From assembly GCF_914767665.1 (NCBI RefSeq), contig NC_059504.1:1304501-1368500 (forward strand): a stretch of DNA of 64,000 nt. The letters run 5' to 3'. Of this stretch, positions 58,898 through 64,000 are shown in pieces. A program made the position numbers and the translations under genes. This stretch comes from Harmonia axyridis (lineage: Eukaryota > Arthropoda > Insecta > Coleoptera > Coccinellidae). Each line of letters begins with the position of its first letter. The stretch's first letter is position 1. Below the pieces are notes generated by a model that was not told where the DNA came from, ran no database searches, and saw nothing but the letters and a program-made list of their open reading frames with translations.

Positions 58898-59563
58898 TAG
58901 GGATTCATCAAGCCAAGTAGCTTGGCATTTTAACCAACTACTAGACTTGAAATCAAGCTCGTGAAAAATTACATACTTGAGCTCGACTTCACTTGATTTT
59001 AGATATTTATTGCTTGACTTGATATCAAGCTACTTGATTTTACTTGAGCTTGATACGCACGCGTCGCACGGCATATATTTCTGAAATCTCGTGCGCGCTT
59101 AGACTAAATAAGGGGATTCTTCGAGCGTCGAGAGCCTGAAGCATTCGCTAGTGTGTTTTAATTAGTAGTTTTCTCACATTTTTATTAAATCTATTGGTAG
59201 ATTTTGGTAGTTTCAGAAATATCTTTCCAAATTTGGCCAAAATGGCCAAGGAATTTTTATCAACGCCAGCATCTTCAGCTCCTGTTGAGAGACAATTTTC
59301 CAGAGTTGCTCTTACAGTTACAAAAACCCGCAATAGGTTTGGCAACAAATCTATATGATGCCTCACGTGTCTTAGATCCTTCCATTTCATTATTTTTCAT
59401 TGAGGTGACACTACACAATAAAACTGCTAAAAATCTTGTAGCTTGATATGATTCAAGTACTTGACTTGAGATTGAAAAACTACTACTTTACTTGAGCTTG
59501 ACTTCAAATCAAGTCAAGATCAAGCCAAGTAGCTTGAAAATCAAGCCTAGCTGTGAATCTTTA
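58898..59563 (+). mobile_element. hAT-like element, copy f
   Basis: It begins TAGGGATTCATCAAGCC and ends near CTGTGAATCTTTA. The coding part gives MAKEFLSTPASSAPVERQFS then RVALTVTKTRNRFGNKS, the clearest C-terminal hAT motif in the window. The following CLMCLRSWMEN part and about 170 bp are deleted compared with copy e. There is no flanking duplication (AGTCTCCA versus AACTGGAT). Confidence 0.8.
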
Positions 59564-60197
59564 AACTGGATGAACAGTGGTTCTGGTTGGTTCATCTCCA
59601 AGATTAAGTTCATCCACGGTTTGTGGTTCAGTTATTTCATGTCGAAAGCTAAAAAACTCATTGCAGAGAAAATGTTCTCGAGATAATTTCATTTCCTTGT
59701 CAAGATGAATTATTCTAGTCACTGCAAACTTCCTAAGTACACTTATGCTTCAATTCTCGTATCCATGAGATACTTGCCCAAATAATTCACTTTAGCCAAA
59801 AACGTCGTGAAGCTTCACATTTGAACGATGTAATTTGTGTATAACATAATTGTAATTAGTTGGTATCTCTAATGAAGTCAAATATTTCAGCTGCGTTTCA
59901 TCTCTAATTGATCCCCAGAATAGAATACTAATCATTATTTGAAAGAATAATAGCCAGCCTATCTCAGAATACTCATTTCCATATTTTGTCAGGAATTTCA
60001 GCCACGAGTCTCTCGCACGTCTGTATAATACGATCATATTTCAGTCTGGTTGCATTCTTGTGTCATTTTTTGACGGTGGTTCATTTTTAATTCTGTCCGT
60101 TCGCCCGCTAGATATTTCATCAGGTGGAATGAAGCCTCTGTTGCTGAATAATTATTAATCACAACTTATCTTTCTGGATTTTGCGTGATATTATAAA
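59564..60197. other. Unannotated DNA
   Basis: Nothing recognised. Confidence 0.35.
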
Positions 60198-61125
60198 TTT
60201 TTTAGAGCTATAGAACTTTTAATTGCAATAACGATGGATTATTCGATTGACATGAATTTTATTTATCCGCAAGATAATCTTGTGGCATTACATTCTAAAT
60301 ATGATTTTTGGCATATGACCGTCACGGCTGGCTCGGATGTAGTCCAATCTGGACGTCCAATTTTCGATGACTTTTTCCACATTTGTGGCCGTATATCGGC
60401 AATAACACGGCGAATGTTGTTTTCCAAATGGTCAAGGGTTTGTGGCTTATCCGCATAGACCAATGACTTTACATAGCCCCACAGAAAGTAGTCTAGCGGT
60501 GTTAAATCACAAGATCTTGGAGGCCAATTCACAGGTCCAAAACGTGGAATTAGGCGGTCACTAAAGGTGTCTTTCAATAAATCGATTGTGGCACGAGCTG
60601 TGTGACATGTTGCGCCGTCTTGTTGGAACCACAGCTCCTGGACATCAAGGTTGTTCAATTCAGGAATGGAAAATTAGTAATCATGGCTCTATACCGATCA
60701 CCATTGACTGTAACGTTCTGGCCATCATCGTTTTTGAAGAAGTACGGACCAATGATTCCACCAGCCCATAAAGCGCACCAAACAGTCAGTTTTTTCTGGA
60801 TGTAACGGTGTTTCGACATACATTTGAGGATGAGCTTCACTCCAAATGCGGCAGTTTTGTTTGTTGACGTAGCCATTCAAAGCCATTCAACCAGAAGTGC
60901 GCTTCATCGCTAAACAAAATGAAATGGACGTAGTGCGCGATACGTATTCCGCACAGAACCATTATTTTCGAAATGAAATTGCACTATTTGCAAACGTTGT
61001 TCAAGCGTGAGTCTATTCATGATGAATTGCCAAACCAAACTGAGAATAAATCATTTGACAGCTGTTAAATCGGTCGCTATCTTAAACAGTAATGCCAACT
61101 TAAAGTTATATACCTCGAAAAAAGT
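60198..61125 (-). mobile_element. DD41D copy 9, both outer ends missing
   Basis: The body is well preserved. The reverse frame at 60263-60658 gives NNLDVQELWFQQDGATCHTA, then NWPPRSCDLTPLDYFLWGYV. The GGGTGTT outer bases are absent at both ends: TTTTTTAGAGC follows ATAAA on the left, and ACCTCGAAAAAA runs into GTTTCGATTAG on the right. A 10-bp tandem duplication AGCCATTCAA lies near 60872-60891. Frameshifts occur near 60380 and 60670. Confidence 0.88.
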
Positions 61126-61687
61126 TTCGATTAGATCAGTTCTCTACATCTCAACATTACGCAGATTTTATTCGCTAATGGTTATTATATCTCATTAAGA
61201 TGTACCTATGATAAGAATATTCGTAAGTTAACCCCTAAATAACACTCCCCCAACTGAAGTTATTGTGGGAGGCAAGCATATGTTGTCGATTAACTCGAAA
61301 ACGCCCCACACTTTCACATCGCATGGGGCAAAATGAAAATATGAGAGTTTACTTATTTACCACTCTCCTCTGGATATTATCGCTCCCCCCTGTAATAAAC
61401 TCCCCTGCATCTCTCAGCGGGCATTAAGTGTATTTCGAGATCAAAGTACAAGAACCACTTATGGTCCTTTCTGTACAGCCTGCAAGCGGCTAATTTTTTT
61501 CTTGGGAATTCTCATTTATGAAATGAATGAAAATAATAAGTCTGCGTTCATTTTAATATTGAACGATTTTTTCGTACGAAACTTTTTAGGAAATTAATAC
61601 TTTAGAATTGATGATTGAGAAGAAGAAGACCTTTTTTATCTGATCTGCACAATTATTCTTATTCCCAAAAACTGGGAATGAGAAAAC
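61126..61687. other. Unannotated DNA
   Basis: Nothing recognised. Confidence 0.35.
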
Positions 61688-62231
61688 CAGAAATATCTTT
61701 TCAAACTTCGTCAAAATGTCCAAGGATTTTAATCAACGCCAGCATCTTCACCTCCTGTTGCAAGACAATTTCACAGAGCTGCTCTTACAGTTACAAAAAC
61801 CCGCAATAGGTTAGGCGACAAATCTATAAGATGCCTCATGTGTCTTAGATCCTGGATAGAAAATTATGAAATCAAACAAAGCCTGGAGGTTTCTCAGTAT
61901 TGAGAAACTTCATTTTTTTATTTTTTTCATTTTGTTATGATTTATAGTGATTTAATTTATGTTTCTATCTCAAAAAGGTTGATATTAACGCTTCTGTCAT
62001 ACAATAAGTTCAATAAACAGGTTCTTTGCAAAGTACTTTCTTATTTCATTATTTTCTTATTGATGTGACACTGCACAATAGAACTGCTAAAAAATCAAGT
62101 AACTTGATATGATTCAAGTACTTGATAAATTAATACTTGACTTGACTTGGGATTAAAAAACTACTACTTGCTTGACTTGAAATCATTTGATTTCAAGTCA
62201 AGACAAGTAGCTTGAAAATCAAGCCAAGCTA
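61688..62231 (+). mobile_element. hAT-like element, copy g, left end missing
   Basis: It starts inside the coding part (AGAAATATCTTTTCAAACTTC), keeps RCLMCLRSWIENYEIKQSLE then VSQY, and continues through the CTTGA-rich right end. It ends at AGCTTGAAAATCAAGCCAAG without the outer GTGAATCCCTA. This copy and copy e retain the region deleted in copies a and f. Confidence 0.78.
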
Positions 62232-63086
62232 ATCATCTGTCAAAGTTCATCATAGAGCTCCTGCAACACCCTGTATATCGGTGCCAAATCATAGGAGAAT
62301 GGATATTCTGCATGCAAATTCTTCTATTTGGGATTAAAATGATTCCTTTATTGAAATTCACATTTTCGTTAAATGAAGACTACGTCTTTTAGCCATGAAC
62401 TTGACACTCTACTTTTGTATTTCTTAGGCATTTGTTCCACCATTCTTGTAAAAAACGAAAAACTTTTAAATAAATAAGTCCGATCTCGAGATAAAACATT
62501 CTTTGGTTCAGTGTAAAAGTTACACTCGAAAGAATATAATTTCTATTACGCGCCACACTTCCTGCTCTATAAACTCTATGGTCTTCAGAAATGCATCGGA
62601 GAGCGCTAGTGGATGCTGCACTGGAGCAAGTCTCGAAAACACAGCGCGGAAAATGGATGGTGACATGACAGGTCCTTATAAATGATGGTATTGGTTAATG
62701 AAATGATAATGGTAATGAGATGCATTCCTACGGTGACCTGACCTCTCCCAATCGTTTTGCTTGTCGTTCTTCTGTGGCCTGAGCTGACTCGCCATTATAA
62801 CCAGTCACGGGTTTTGCCTAGTCGTTCCATTACATTAAACTTGATGAAATATAGGACAAGACGTACGAGAGACAAATAGGTATAGAAAAGAATTCGGATG
62901 TGTTTACGGAGAATTTTAATTATGTTTTGGTTTTGCTTAATCATACTTTGTATCGCAAGAACTTTGAACCCGATGATCTCAAATTTTTAGGGTAGTTGAG
63001 ATCAGTAATTCGTATATTTTGTCTCTTCAATAATTGAAACGCCCAAACGATCATTCTGAAATTCATAGTACTGTAAAATAATTAAA
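62232..63086. other. Unannotated DNA
   Basis: A CAACACCCTGTATATCGGTG motif near 62266 resembles a foldback CAGGGTG end, but no element body follows. No exon is recognised. Confidence 0.35.
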
Positions 63087-63220
63087 TGACTTGATTTCAA
63101 GTCAAGCTCAAGTCAATAAGTATTTTTTCAATCTCAAGTACTTGAATCATATCAAGCTACTTGATTTTTAATAGTTTTATTGTGTAGTGTCACATCAATA
63201 CAAAAATAATTGAATGAGGA
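63087..63220 (-). mobile_element. hAT-like right-end fragment
   Basis: GACTTGATTTCAAGTCAAGC then TCAAGTACTTGAATCATATC and TTTTATTGTGTAGTGTCACA match the right end of the family in reverse. It joins directly to a DD41D copy at about 63221. Confidence 0.75.
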
Positions 63221-64000
63221 TGGCAATTCATCATGAATAGACTCACGCCTGAATAACGCTTGCAAATAGTGCAATTTTATCTCGAAAATAATGGTTCTGT
63301 GCGGAATACGTATCGCGCACTACGTCTATTTATTTTGTTTAGTGATGAAGCACATTTCTGGTTGAATGGCTACGTCAACAAACAAAACTGCCGCATTTGG
63401 AGTGAAGCTAATCCTCAAGTGTATGTCGAAACACCGTTACATCCAGAAAAACCTGACTGTTTGGTGCGCTTTATGGGCTGGTGGAATCATTGGTCTGTAC
63501 TTCTTCAAAAACGATGATGACCAGAACGTTACAGTCAATGGTGATCGGTATAGAGCCATGATTACTAACTTTTTCATTTCTGATTCCAACAAGACGGCGC
63601 AATATGTCACACAGTTCGTGCCACAATCGATTTATTGAAAAACACGTTCGGTGACCGCCTAATTTCACGTTTTGTACCTGTGAATTGGCCTCCAAGATCT
63701 TGTGATTTAACACCGCTAGACTACTTTTTGTGGGTGGGGCTATGTAAAGTCATTGGTCTATGCGGATAAGCCACAAACCCTTGACCATTTGGAAGACAAC
63801 ATTCGCCGTGTTATTGCCGATATACGGCCACAAATGTTGAAAAAAGTCATCGAAAATTGGACGTCCAGATTGGACTACATCCGAGCCAGCCGTGGCGGTC
63901 ATATGCCAGAAATCATATTTAAAATGTAATGCCACAAGATTATCTTGCGGATAAATGAAATTCATGTCAATCGAATAATCCATCGTTGTTTTATTGCAAT
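63221..64000 (+). mobile_element. DD41D copy 10, 5'-truncated, runs off the window
   Basis: The TIR and leader are missing; similarity starts at GGCAATTCATCATGAATAGA. The N-terminal piece LQIVQFYLENNGSVRNTYRA continues in frame across the shared junction into LRLFILFSDEAHFWLNGYVN, because this copy is one base shorter there. An extra C near 63452 and a deletion near 63583 break the frame later. The third-Asp motif follows near 63700 and the C-terminus at 63927. The 3' TIR lies beyond the window end. Confidence 0.88.

Overview
This 64 kb window is insect nuclear DNA, possibly from a beetle (the order is a guess). It is AT-rich and has no prokaryotic gene organisation. It carries many degraded DNA transposons, a long satellite array, and one exon recognisable as a host developmental gene. 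I see no tRNA, rRNA or CRISPR array.

Host genes. At 24491-24894 (+) lies the terminal coding exon of the Zic-family gene odd-paired (opa): a perfect acceptor, zinc fingers 4 and 5, and the C-terminal tail to the stop. No exon for fingers 1-3 is visible in the 24.5 kb upstream, so that stretch is probably one long transposon-filled opa intron. The 3.4 kb after the stop is nearly free of recognisable transposons and probably holds the 3'UTR and flanking DNA. Inside the putative intron, three pieces at 12333-12519, 15050-15130 and 16071-16129 (+) join in phase into a possible 108-aa secreted protein; this is tentative.

Mobile elements. (1) Ten copies of a Tc1/mariner element with DD41D catalytic spacing. 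Most are about 0.8-0.94 kb deletion derivatives sharing one internal junction that puts the N-terminus out of frame with the catalytic domain. (2) Six copies or large pieces, plus four end fragments, of a short hAT-like element. It keeps only the C-terminal dimerisation domain and has ends packed with CTTGA/TCAAG motifs. (3) Three copies of a 0.4-0.6 kb MITE with AAACATAGATAGAGG ends. (4) A long-TIR foldback element with CAGGGTGTT ends. (5) Older mariner remnants. Several are nested, giving a relative insertion order.

Satellite. From about 37990 to 54147 there are about 34 tandem monomers of 478 bp, very similar inside and more diverged at the edges. Diverged relatives lie outside the array at 28300-29760 (split by a DD41D insertion) and probably at 3340-3660, so the array appears to have grown from a dispersed repeat.

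Flank right of the satellite (54.1-64 kb). More hAT and DD41D copies, a 30-bp-arm hairpin, a GC-rich patch and a broken coding remnant of unknown origin. Most other stretches are AT-rich unique DNA in which I recognise nothing.
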